Both the position numbers and the translations under genes were made by a program. From Planctomycetales bacterium (GTDB lineage Bacteria; Planctomycetota; Planctomycetia; Pirellulales; UBA7805): DNA of 6,678 nt. Below the pieces are notes generated by a model. The model had not been told where the DNA came from. It worked only from the letters and a program-made list of their open reading frames with translations, and searched no databases. This document shows, piece after piece, positions 1 through 5,492 of the stretch; the first letter of the stretch is position 1; every line of letters begins with the position of its first letter. The stretch spans positions 1,309 to 7,986 of the forward strand of contig WVZU01000254.1 in the NCBI GenBank assembly GCA_011772275.1, read 5' to 3'.

Positions 1-1
1 C

Positions 2-610
2 TTCTGGCTGTGGTGCTTTGCTCTGCTGCCCAGAACCTGGCACGGCCGTTACGGAATCCGTCGCGCCACAATCTACTTTTTTGCGAAGATCCTCCGCGAT
101 CCTTTTTCCTGGCTGGTCTGTGCGGTGTGGCTGATCGGCAGTCTGGCAATTACGCTTATCTGGTGGTCCAGCGGGATCCGCTGGACAGGTTTGTTTACCA
201 GTTTGACGGGGATGGCGGTCGGGATGGGGCTGATCTGGACGGTGCGTCTGGTGGGCCGAGCGGTTCTGCGGAAGGAGGCGATGGGATTTGGGGATGTCAC
301 GCTGATGGCGATGATCGGTGCATTTACGGGTTGGCAAGCCAGCCTGGTCATTTTTTTCCTGGCGCCGCTGGCAGGTTTAGTGATCGGTCTGATCCAGTTC
401 CTCCTGCATCGCGACAACATCATTCCCTACGGTCCGTTCTTATGTCTGGCCACGCTGGTGACTCTGGTCTACTGGTCCCCGATCTGGGCTTACTTGCGCC
501 CGGCCTTCGCGATGGGCTGGCTGATTCCCATCACGATGGTGGCCTGTATGGCGGTCATGGCAGTGCTGCTCTTCGTGCTACAGCTGATCAAGGGGCTGAT
601 GTTTCGTTAA
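2..610 (+). CDS. Prepilin peptidase (A24 family), C-terminal part; 5' end outside window
   Basis: This is an inner-membrane aspartic protease that cleaves the leader of type IV pilins or type II secretion pseudopilins. The reading frame is open from base 2 to the TAA at 608-610, giving 202 residues with no start, so the gene begins outside the window. The family signature MGFGDVTLMAMIGAFTGW (bases 281-334) contains the GxGD motif, with the catalytic Asp codon at 293-295. The other catalytic Asp of the family is normally well upstream and must lie outside. Hydrophobic segments surround the motif (around bases 107-175, 180-262, 341-412, 425-475 and 512-595), matching a polytopic protein. YGPFLCLATL near bases 428-457 matches the PxGPFLxLG-type motif of the family. 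The last membrane segment is followed by a short basic tail. The stop is followed after three bases by repeat copy R1. A diverged or non-methylating A24 member cannot be excluded. Confidence 0.85.
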   Translation, partial: FWLWCFALLPRTWHGRYGIRRATIYFFAKILRDPFSWLVCAVWLIGSLAITLIWWSSGIRWTGLFTSLTGMAVGMGLIWTVRLVGRAVLRKEAMGFGDVTLMAMIGAFTGWQASLVIFFLAPLAGLVIGLIQFLLHRDNIIPYGPFLCLATLVTLVYWSPIWAYLRPAFAMGWLIPITMVACMAVMAVLLFVLQLIKGLMFR

Positions 611-613
611 GCG

Positions 614-781
614 GGATTTTTCACGAGCCATCTGCTGCGGGAGGTCCAAACCTTGGTTTGGCCGTATCCGACAGGGCAATTTACGGTTGCGCCTGTGATC
701 CATAGGCTGGCATTCAAATCGTGTCGTTTTCTTGCCAGGCAAAGACTTTACCACCGCTGGATACATGTTCGTGATAACTCC
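614..781 (+). repeat. Dispersed element copy R1, directly behind the prepilin peptidase stop
   Basis: This is one of three related elements in the window. It starts with GGATTTTTCACGAGCC (614-629) and ends with GTGATAACTCC (771-781). The ends are imperfect terminal inverted repeats of each other: 12 of the first 15 bases match. It shares TCTGCT (631-636), GGCAA (675-679) and a long block around 711-760 (ATTCAAATCGTGTCG, CTTGCCAGG, CGCTGG) with the other copies. Internal symmetry consists of the perfect palindrome CCAAACCTTGGTTTGG (646-661), the stem-loop GCCTGTG-ATC-CATAGGC (691-707) with one G.T pair, and CCAG/CTGG (735-738 and 757-760). No frame is open across it in all copies, so it is probably non-coding. 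It begins three bases after the TAA stop at 608-610. Identity to the other copies is roughly 55-60 percent by eye. Confidence 0.75.
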
Positions 782-824
782 GGTTTGATTCCTGCGCCGA
801 CCAGTGCCAGCAGTGCTTCTGTTT

Positions 825-861
825 CCCGGTGGCTCAAACCGGGCTTGTCCGCAGGACAGCC
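825..861. other. Two adjacent stem-loops upstream of the lipoprotein gene
   Basis: CCCGGT (825-830) pairs with ACCGGG (838-843) around a 7-nt loop. GGCTTGTCC (842-850) pairs with GGACAGCC (854-861) around a 3-nt loop, with one bulged T. The two stems overlap by two bases, so they would compete. No T-run follows, so neither is a normal intrinsic terminator. They could be a leader structure or a protein-binding site. The rest of the 611-918 gap is repeat R1 plus this segment, and I see no gene in it. Confidence 0.35.
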
Positions 862-874
862 GGTTTGCTATCGT
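845..874 (+). promoter_or_regulatory. Candidate sigma-70-type promoter for the lipoprotein gene
   Basis: TTGTCC (845-850), an 18-base spacer and TATCGT (869-874) each match four of six consensus positions. The -10 is preceded by TGC, an extended -10 feature. Transcription would begin near 881, about 38 bases before the ATG at 919. The -35 overlaps the second stem-loop at 842-861. The match is weak, and planctomycete promoter consensus is less certain than that of proteobacteria. Confidence 0.25.
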
Positions 875-918
875 CCGCCCGCTTTGCTGTTTTACGCGGT
901 CGATTCGCGAAAAATTCT

Positions 919-1584
919 ATGCTGGTCAATCGTCATTCCGCCATCGATGCTCTGCCTTGGATCGCGGCCTGCCTGTTTTTCAGTTTTATCGGCGGCGGCT
1001 GTTCTTTGCTGGCGACGACGATGTGGATTGTGGATCCGAACGACGTCGACGCTGAGTACAGTGGGCTGGTGGGAAAACGCGTGGTGGTGGTCTGCCAAGC
1101 AGATGATTCGTTGCCTTTCGACAGTTACGCGGTCACGGACGATCTGGCGGCTCACGTCAGTCGCCTGATCCAGCAGCAGGTTGACAAGATCGATGTGGTG
1201 AAAGCAGCGGAGATCAACGACTGGACCGACCACAACGAGTTAAATTCGTATACGGAACTGGGGGCCGCCATGCAGGCCGACGTTGTGGTCCTGCTGAAGC
1301 TGGAAGATTTTCGCGTCCGTAAGGGCAGCAACATGTTGCAAGGCCAGGCTCATGTGAACGTTGAGATCCTCGATGTCGCCACGGGCGAGTTAAATTACGA
1401 GTTGGATCCGATTGATTCGATGTATCCGCCCAACAGCGGGATCCCTGCCGACTTTTCCAACCGTCGTTTCGAAGAACGGTTTCGCCAGCGTTTTGTCCGC
1501 GTATTGTCCGATCAGGTCGCGCGGCGCTTCTACGATCACGACTCACGAGCCAACATCAAGACCGATCGCTTTTACGAGGAATAG
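919..1584 (+). CDS. Predicted envelope lipoprotein of unknown function
   Basis: The protein has 221 residues, and I do not recognise a named family. The N-terminus from ATG 919 has Arg5, a hydrophobic stretch (residues 12-25) and I-G-G-G-C28, which resembles a lipoprotein signal with Cys28 as the lipidated residue. The lipobox is loose, with Gly where Leu is usual at -3. From about residue 48 the chain looks like an alpha/beta domain: a strand GKRVVVVCQ (52-60), a helix with TDDLAAHVSRLIQQQV (73-88), the strand IDVVKAAEIN, a Tyr-Thr-Glu-Leu-Gly-x-x-x-x-Ala-Asp segment (111-121), a strand DVVVLLKLEDFRV (121-133), and VNVEILDVATGEL (146-158). That order recalls the TolB-N/CsgG-like domains of outer-membrane lipoproteins, but this is inference from pattern. 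The C-terminus is Arg- and Phe-rich (182-204). A GTG at 829 would add 30 residues that bury the signal, so 919 is preferred, although no clear ribosome binding site precedes it. Confidence 0.75.
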   Translation: MLVNRHSAIDALPWIAACLFFSFIGGGCSLLATTMWIVDPNDVDAEYSGLVGKRVVVVCQADDSLPFDSYAVTDDLAAHVSRLIQQQVDKIDVVKAAEINDWTDHNELNSYTELGAAMQADVVVLLKLEDFRVRKGSNMLQGQAHVNVEILDVATGELNYELDPIDSMYPPNSGIPADFSNRRFEERFRQRFVRVLSDQVARRFYDHDSRANIKTDRFYEE

Positions 1585-1670
1585 GCTCTGCGGGCAGCGA
1601 TCTTGCGTGGCAGGCCATGCTTCGCCTGGTTTGCAGCCGGAGGGCCACGATCCGCATGGCTTGCGAACCG

Positions 1671-1842
1671 GCATTTCTGACAAGTCGCTCTGCTGAGCGA
1701 CGGCCAAAGCCTTGCCTGACCGCATGTGACGTCGCAATCTGATTCTGAGCTTATGATCGCATAGGCCTGGCGGTCAAAACGCGTCGTCTTCCTTTTCAGT
1801 CAGGAACTTTTCGTTGCTGGCCACGAGGGTTTTGGAAAATCG
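1671..1842 (+). repeat. Dispersed element copy R2 in the convergent gap
   Basis: This copy aligns without gaps to R3 at a constant offset of 1305 bases. I counted 105 of 153 identical positions between 1689-1841 and 2994-3146, about 69 percent. Landmarks are TCTGCT (1689), TTGCCTG (1712-1718), CGTCGCAA (1730-1737), CGCGTCGTCTT (1780-1790) and GCTGGCCAC (1816-1824). Internal stems are CGGCCA/TGACCG (1701-1706 and 1717-1722, one mismatch) and CTTATG-ATCG-CATAGG (1750-1765, one wobble pair). A copy-specific perfect hairpin GTCGCTC-tgct-GAGCGAC lies at 1684-1701. The ends are the most decayed of the three copies. Its left end lies 86 bases after the lipoprotein stop, so unlike R1 and R3 it does not abut a gene. 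Confidence 0.75.
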
Positions 1843-1910
1843 GGGCGAACGCCACCACCGTTGAAGCGGCCGTCATCGCGCTGGCCCCTCGATTTTCCTG
1901 AGGCATCTTG

Positions 1911-2021
1911 GGGCTGGCGGGTGAGGCTGTGGCCTCTCGCCGCGTTGCGGCTGGTTTTTGGTGGGGCATGCCGGACCGGGGGCTGGCGGCTGAGGCTGTG
2001 GCCTGGCGTTGCTTTGCGGCT
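1911..2021. repeat. Two-copy direct repeat with 69-nt period
   Basis: Unit one (1911-1952) and unit two (1980-2021) share GGGCTGGCGG, then TGAGGCTGTGGCCT, then TTGCGGCT, all in register at an offset of exactly 69 bases. The nine bases between the last two blocks differ. GGCAT also precedes both units, at 1902 and 1965. The 69-nt offset keeps the plus-strand frame, which reads GWRVRLWPLAALRL then GWRLRLWPGVALRL, but the surrounding open frame runs antisense into birA and is probably not a gene. Confidence 0.65.
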
Positions 2022-2139
2022 CGCGGCCCGACCGGTCATCCATGGTGCGGGTATGGGGGTTAACTGGTGGGACCCGCATCCGCCTGGTTTTTTTAGCGAG
2101 GGGACATTTGTTTTTCGGTTGGGTGGACCGTCGGCGGTT

Positions 2140-2937
2140 TCACCAGGACTTGGCGACGACACCGCTGAAAAACCGGGCGAGCCCGTCGGCTGTCTGCAGC
2201 AGCAGGGCTCCGTCGGCGTCAATCCCCTGGCAGGCCCCCGTCGTGTGGCGGCCTTGCGAGACGATCTGGACGTTTTTCCCAGCCAGCGCACACCGCCGCT
2301 GCCAGTCGGCAGCCAGCTGTTCATCGCGGTGGCCGAGTCGGGTGAGTTGTCTTTCCAGCTGGCGTAGAATCGCGATCAGGACCTGGTTGAGGCACAGCGA
2401 TTGCCCGGTCACATCCTGCAAGGAGGTGCCAATTTCTTGCAGTTCCGCCGGCGCGTTTTGCCAGGTGTTATTCACGTTGACGCCAATCCCGATGACCATC
2501 GTCCCGTTCGCTCGCGGACCAAGCTCGACCAGCACCCCTGCGACCTTACGATTTCGCACATAAACGTCGTTGGGCCATTTCAGCAGGACTTGATCGTGCG
2601 GCAGCAGTTCGTCCACTGCGCAACAAACTGCCAGGCCTGAGGTCAGCGACGCCTGGGGCCAGAGGTGCGGATCGATTCCCAGATCGGCGGGTTGGATGAC
2701 GAGGGAAAATGTGAGGGCCCCGTGGGTGGACCACCAGGCATTGCTACCGCGGCCGCGGCCCGCGGTCTGGCGGGTAGCCAGGACCAGCAGGGGGAGCTGC
2801 GGACGATCGGTTTGACACGAGGCGAGGGCGGCGTTGTTGGTGGAATCGACGGACTCGTGCTGGCGGATCTGTCGGACAAAGGTTTCCGCAGCGATCGTGG
2901 CTTTTTGGAAAGCGGCTTGCATGTCGCTGGACACCAC
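2140..2937 (-). CDS. birA: Biotin--[acetyl-CoA-carboxylase] ligase, group I (no DNA-binding domain)
   Basis: This cytosolic enzyme activates biotin with ATP to biotinyl-5'-AMP and attaches it to the carrier lysine of acetyl-CoA carboxylase and related carboxylases. The 265 residues contain the BPL/LPL catalytic signatures in order: DSTN (31-34), ATRQTAGRGRGSNAW (54-68, the biotinyl-AMP binding loop), KWPNDVYV (120-127), KVAGVLVE (131-138) and GIGVNVNN (150-157). A small C-terminal beta domain (about 215-262) ends in FFSGVV. There is no N-terminal helix-turn-helix, so it is the non-repressor type, unlike E. coli BirA. The start is GTG 2937, preceded by AGGA at a 7-nt distance. ATG 2922 is the alternative and would shorten it by five residues. 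The frame is open back to a TAG at 2998-3000 but has no start codon there. The VWA gene lies 213 bases upstream on the same strand with repeat R3 between them, so cotranscription is possible. Confidence 0.93.
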   Translation of the reverse strand: MVSSDMQAAFQKATIAAETFVRQIRQHESVDSTNNAALASCQTDRPQLPLLVLATRQTAGRGRGSNAWWSTHGALTFSLVIQPADLGIDPHLWPQASLTSGLAVCCAVDELLPHDQVLLKWPNDVYVRNRKVAGVLVELGPRANGTMVIGIGVNVNNTWQNAPAELQEIGTSLQDVTGQSLCLNQVLIAILRQLERQLTRLGHRDEQLAADWQRRCALAGKNVQIVSQGRHTTGACQGIDADGALLLQTADGLARFFSGVVAKSW

Positions 2938-2976
2938 GGACGGATCCTGAGCTGCGGCGAGAGGTTCGTCTGGCCC

Positions 2977-3147
2977 GAATTGTTCCCAAGCCGTCTGCTA
3001 TGTGGCGGCCAGATCTTTGCCTGGCCGCGTCAGGCGTCGCAACGAGATGCTCAACGTATCATCACAATACGCTTGAATTCCAATCGCGTCGTCTTGCTTG
3101 CCAGGTAGAAACTTACGGTCGCTGGCCACAACCTTTGTGAAAAATCC
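2977..3147 (+). repeat. Dispersed element copy R3, between the VWA gene and birA
   Basis: This is the best preserved copy, and it fills most of the 213-base gap. Its right end GTGAAAAATCC (3137-3147) is the exact reverse complement of the left end of R1 (614-624). Its own left end GAATTGTTCCCAAG (2977-2990) is a looser match. Internal stems are a perfect 8-bp GCGGCCAG/CTGGCCGC (3005-3012 and 3021-3028, 8-nt loop), TCAACGTAT/ATACGcTTGA (3051-3059 and 3067-3076, one bulge), GCCAG/CTGGC (3100-3104 and 3122-3126), and CACAA/TTGTG (3127-3131 and 3135-3139). Read on the minus strand it starts three bases after the VWA stop codon. One minus frame is open through 49 codons here, but the matching frame is broken in R1 and R2. 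Confidence 0.78.
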
Positions 3148-3150
3148 AGC

Positions 3151-5154
3151 CTAGATCTTTGGCGGTGCCCGGCGTTTCTTCTTTTGAAGCATCCGGCGTT
3201 GATCGTCATTTGGCCGCGGCGGTTGCGCCGGGGCGTTGTTGCCGGCCCTGGGGCGATTCACATTGCTGAAATCTTCGGTCCACTCCCAGCCCAGAGGATC
3301 TTGCAGTTCGCGGGCGGCCAGCATGGCCCAGGGAGTGCCGGGGTGGTCTTTGACGACGCGCTGCAGGTAGTCCTTGGCTTTTTGGCCTTCCTTTTCCAGC
3401 GCGCTGCCGGCAAGGATTTTTTCCGAGGGCTTGAGCACCCAGGTATCATTTTGCTGGTTTTTGAACTTCATACCTCGCTTGGCCGCCGCCAGCATGCGGT
3501 TGTAACCGTCCGTACGGACCTTGAGTGCCAGGGTACGTCCCATGGCCAGATCGTAACCGGCCTGCCAGCGGGGCCGTACGATCTGCTGGCGATCACGCTC
3601 GCCCTGTTTAAGATCCTCGTACATTTGCAGCAGCGTGCCGGCCAGCAGTTTGGCGGGCTGTTGCTGGGCTTCTGTGAGCGCGTTGGCCAGATCTGCCTCG
3701 CTACGCTTGGGAAAACGCAGCTGCGGCGTTTCCATGGGTGCCGCCCAGGATCGGCGAGCGGCGTTAAACAGCGCCTGCTTGGCCTTGTTCTTTCGCAAGA
3801 TCCGCTCGTATTCCTTCAACGAAACGTAATCGGGCCGGTATCGCCGCATTTTTTCGGGGTCAAAGAAGTATTGGATATACGCCGACAGGTGGGCCGTTTC
3901 CGCCTTGCGGACCGGCCTTCCCGGCTGCCGGTTGGGGTGCACGGAAAAATACATGCCGCCGGTACCCACAGCCAGTCGGGTTAAGGCAAAGGGACCGAAT
4001 CCGGAGTCGAGCGGTTCTTCGCCTGGATGGAGACCGGAGAAGGAGATCTTGATGCGTTCCGGAAAGAGCGATTCTGGACCTTGGGTGACGGGTGTCCATT
4101 GAGGGGACTGGTCGAATTCCGGGTCGGGATCTACCCATTTGATTTCCACCTGCTGGCGGCCAAAGGGAGCGGGCACGCCGACGACGTAGACCGGCATCCG
4201 ATAGCGCTGGCACCGCGCCACGGTACGATCGACCATTTCTGCCCCATCGTCACCCGCCTCGTCGGTGAACACGATCATCATCACATTCCGCCGGTTGCTG
4301 CCTTCCGCATAACGTTGGTACTCAACAGCCGCATCATACACGGCTTGGAAAACGTATTCCTTACCGCTATCGTCATCCTGGATCCCGGCCACGGCCTCCT
4401 TGATGGCCGACAACTGATCGGTGGGCTTTTTCAGTTCGAACGTAACATTCTCACCAAAGCCCATCACAGCGGTCAGGAGGGGTTTGTCCTCATGCGTGGC
4501 AAAGCGGGAGTCGCCGCTGGCCTCGATCACACCCAGTTCCTGGTAGATACGATCCAGGCGATTCACGATCGCTTCTCGCTGAGCGGAGAGGCTGACCGAC
4601 TTGTCGAAAATCCAGACGACGAGGGTCTGACGGTCTTCCAGGGAGTCGATGATGGCCTGGGTGATGCGATCGATGGCACCCGCGGCACCGGTCGCGCCCA
4701 CACCCGCCGCGCCTTGGACAACCACGTTGGGCATGCTCTCCAGAGCACTGTTCATATTGAATATTCTATCAATCACCAGCTCGCTAGGTGTGACGTCCAA
4801 GGTTTCCACCACCTCTTCCGGTTCGACCTGCATGACGTTTTCGGTCAGCTCAGCCTCGAGTTCCGCAATCGCCTCCGCCATGTCCACACCGGCGACGCTA
4901 TTGGCGCCGATTTCCACTTGTTCCAAGTCGGAAAAAAAGAACTCCTGCGGCACCTCCATCTCCGGTTCCACAACCGACGACACCAGCTCGACGTGCCCTT
5001 CATTCCGTGGCAGCTCGCGGAGCACAATCGTCAGGATCACCAGCAGGCTTAGATGGACCACCAGGCTGACGACCCAGGCAGGTACGTCTCCATCAAACGG
5101 AGTCTCTTCCGTGCCCGTGCGAATCTGCCACCAAGTGCGTAATCGATTCATCAT
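3151..5154 (-). CDS. Membrane-anchored von Willebrand factor type A domain protein
   Basis: The protein has 667 residues. One hydrophobic segment (26-45, AWVVSLVVHLSLLVILTIVL) follows a short basic N-terminus, giving a single-pass anchor with the bulk probably outside the cytoplasm. An acidic linker (about 50-125) and a Gly/Ala stretch VVQGAAGVGATGAAGA (145-160) lead to the VWA domain. It starts at TLVVWIFDKSVSLS, with an intact MIDAS motif D-K-S-V-S (184-188). A later strand MMIVFTDEAGDDG (292-304) carries the usual Asp, and PVYVVGVPAPFG (321-332) is the next core strand. The region after about 430 is charged and helical (PEKMRRYRP, KAKQALFNAARRSW) and ends in a basic proline-containing tail KKKRRAPPKI. 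Such proteins are frequent in planctomycetes, but their partners are unknown. Start choice: GAGGA sits 8 nt before ATG 5154. The frame is open to an ATG at 5304, but those 50 extra residues are polar and would put the anchor unusually far in. It is divergent from the hydrolase gene. Confidence 0.85.
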   Translation of the reverse strand: MMNRLRTWWQIRTGTEETPFDGDVPAWVVSLVVHLSLLVILTIVLRELPRNEGHVELVSSVVEPEMEVPQEFFFSDLEQVEIGANSVAGVDMAEAIAELEAELTENVMQVEPEEVVETLDVTPSELVIDRIFNMNSALESMPNVVVQGAAGVGATGAAGAIDRITQAIIDSLEDRQTLVVWIFDKSVSLSAQREAIVNRLDRIYQELGVIEASGDSRFATHEDKPLLTAVMGFGENVTFELKKPTDQLSAIKEAVAGIQDDDSGKEYVFQAVYDAAVEYQRYAEGSNRRNVMMIVFTDEAGDDGAEMVDRTVARCQRYRMPVYVVGVPAPFGRQQVEIKWVDPDPEFDQSPQWTPVTQGPESLFPERIKISFSGLHPGEEPLDSGFGPFALTRLAVGTGGMYFSVHPNRQPGRPVRKAETAHLSAYIQYFFDPEKMRRYRPDYVSLKEYERILRKNKAKQALFNAARRSWAAPMETPQLRFPKRSEADLANALTEAQQQPAKLLAGTLLQMYEDLKQGERDRQQIVRPRWQAGYDLAMGRTLALKVRTDGYNRMLAAAKRGMKFKNQQNDTWVLKPSEKILAGSALEKEGQKAKDYLQRVVKDHPGTPWAMLAARELQDPLGWEWTEDFSNVNRPRAGNNAPAQPPRPNDDQRRMLQKKKRRAPPKI

Positions 5155-5162
5155 CACCGATT

Positions 5163-5167
5163 TCCTC
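5163..5167 (-). promoter_or_regulatory. Ribosome binding site deciding the VWA start
   Basis: On the minus strand this reads GAGGA, eight bases before ATG 5154 (a second ATG follows directly at 5151). It favours this start over the in-frame ATGs at 5187 and 5304. Confidence 0.55.
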
Positions 5168-5306
5168 GTGGTAACGGCCTCAACCATCCCGACGGTTCTA
5201 TTCCGGTTCGACCCATCCTCAGGTCGCTGGTTTGGTGTTTTGCGGATATTTTCCGGACGGCCCACCGTGGGGCACGGGATTGCGCTGATCTTTTCCCGCC
5301 GCAAAC

Positions 5307-5324
5307 CGCCTGTCGCGCCTGTCG
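5307..5324. repeat. Perfect 9-bp tandem repeat flanked by inverted bases
   Basis: CGCCTGTCG occurs twice back to back (5307-5315 and 5316-5324). AACCG (5304-5308) and CGGTT (5327-5331) flank it as a 5-bp inverted repeat. The position, upstream of the VWA start, would suit a regulator site, but a chance duplication is as likely. Confidence 0.35.
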
Positions 5325-5401
5325 TACGGTTCCGGGAAAGGCCATCATTTTATTCCGTCTTTACCTAACTTCCCAGCGACAGCACCCGGACGCTCAGCAA
5401 G

Positions 5402-5430
5402 TTGACCAGCCGAATGCACGTATCTACCAT
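5402..5430 (+). promoter_or_regulatory. Candidate sigma-70-type promoter for the hydrolase gene
   Basis: TTGACC (5402-5407, five of six), a 17-base spacer and TACCAT (5425-5430, four of six) lie in the most AT-rich stretch of the window, followed by ATATATACAT. Transcription would start near 5437, leaving a leader of about 55 bases. TATATA at 5432 is an alternative -10, with a longer spacer. Confidence 0.45.
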
Positions 5431-5480
5431 ATATATACATACTTCCGACAACAAGACCATTGATTTCCTGGTTCTCATGG

Positions 5481-5487
5481 GGAGGGG
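5481..5487 (+). promoter_or_regulatory. Strong ribosome binding site deciding a GTG start
   Basis: GGAGGGG ends five bases before GTG 5493. It is the clearest Shine-Dalgarno in the window and argues against the upstream in-frame TTG at 5460, which has none. The ATG at 5477 is out of frame. Confidence 0.65.
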
Positions 5488-5492
5488 AAATT

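Larger units (their letters stand above)
1585..2139. other. Convergent intergenic region, no gene seen
   Basis: This 555-base gap lies between the 3' ends of the lipoprotein gene and birA. It holds repeat R2 (1671-1842) and a two-copy direct repeat (1911-2021). It also has an inverted repeat TGCGGGT/ACCCGCA (2046-2052 and 2072-2078), and a 5-bp stem GGTGG/CCGCC (2066-2070 and 2080-2084) ending a few bases before seven T residues (2088-2094). The last could act as a weak plus-strand terminator. Near the lipoprotein stop there is only a short stem, CAGGC/GCCTG, around 1611-1628. Open frames here on both strands lack codon-like character and overlap birA, so I do not call a gene. Confidence 0.6.
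5155..5492. other. Divergent intergenic region between the VWA and hydrolase genes
   Basis: This 338-base region should hold promoters for both genes. For the plus strand there is a candidate at 5402-5430. For the minus strand, TAAAAT (5352 to 5347) could be a -10, but the -35 position matches poorly, and it would leave a leader of nearly 190 bases. A 9-bp tandem repeat sits at 5307-5324. The only open frame is the in-frame upstream extension of the VWA gene (5155-5304), which I judge untranslated. Confidence 0.5.

Noticed and set aside
646..661. Palindrome behind the prepilin peptidase as an intrinsic terminator
   Set aside because: No T-run follows it, and the equivalent stems in the other copies also lack one, so it is better treated as part of the repeat element.
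10..705. Plus-strand frame of 231 codons over the prepilin peptidase region
   Set aside because: It is out of frame with the GxGD-containing membrane protein and lacks membrane segments.
1800..2324. Minus-strand frame of 174 codons, rich in Pro and Arg
   Set aside because: It overlaps birA in another frame on the same strand and spans repeat R2. The low-complexity composition looks like a frame shadow.
1861..2367. Open frame of 168 codons on the plus strand in the convergent gap, running into birA
   Set aside because: It ends antisense inside birA, and the protein-like repeat in it comes from the 69-nt DNA repeat. No start signal or family match.
3184..3984. Open frame of 266 codons on the plus strand, opposite the VWA C-terminal part
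   Set aside because: It is antisense to the well-supported VWA frame, with no recognisable motif and no ribosome binding site.
4027..5052. Open frame of 341 codons on the plus strand, opposite the VWA gene
   Set aside because: It is rich in His and Gly with no domain or signal, and it lies wholly antisense to a protein with a clear VWA domain. It reflects the GC-rich codon pattern of the real gene.
5155..5304. Use of the upstream ATG 5304 as the VWA start
   Set aside because: The 50 added residues are polar and low in conserved character, and GAGGA precedes ATG 5154 at good spacing.
5460..5492. Use of the TTG at 5460 as the hydrolase start
   Set aside because: The strong GGAGGGG just before GTG 5493 and the better signal peptide from that start decide against it.
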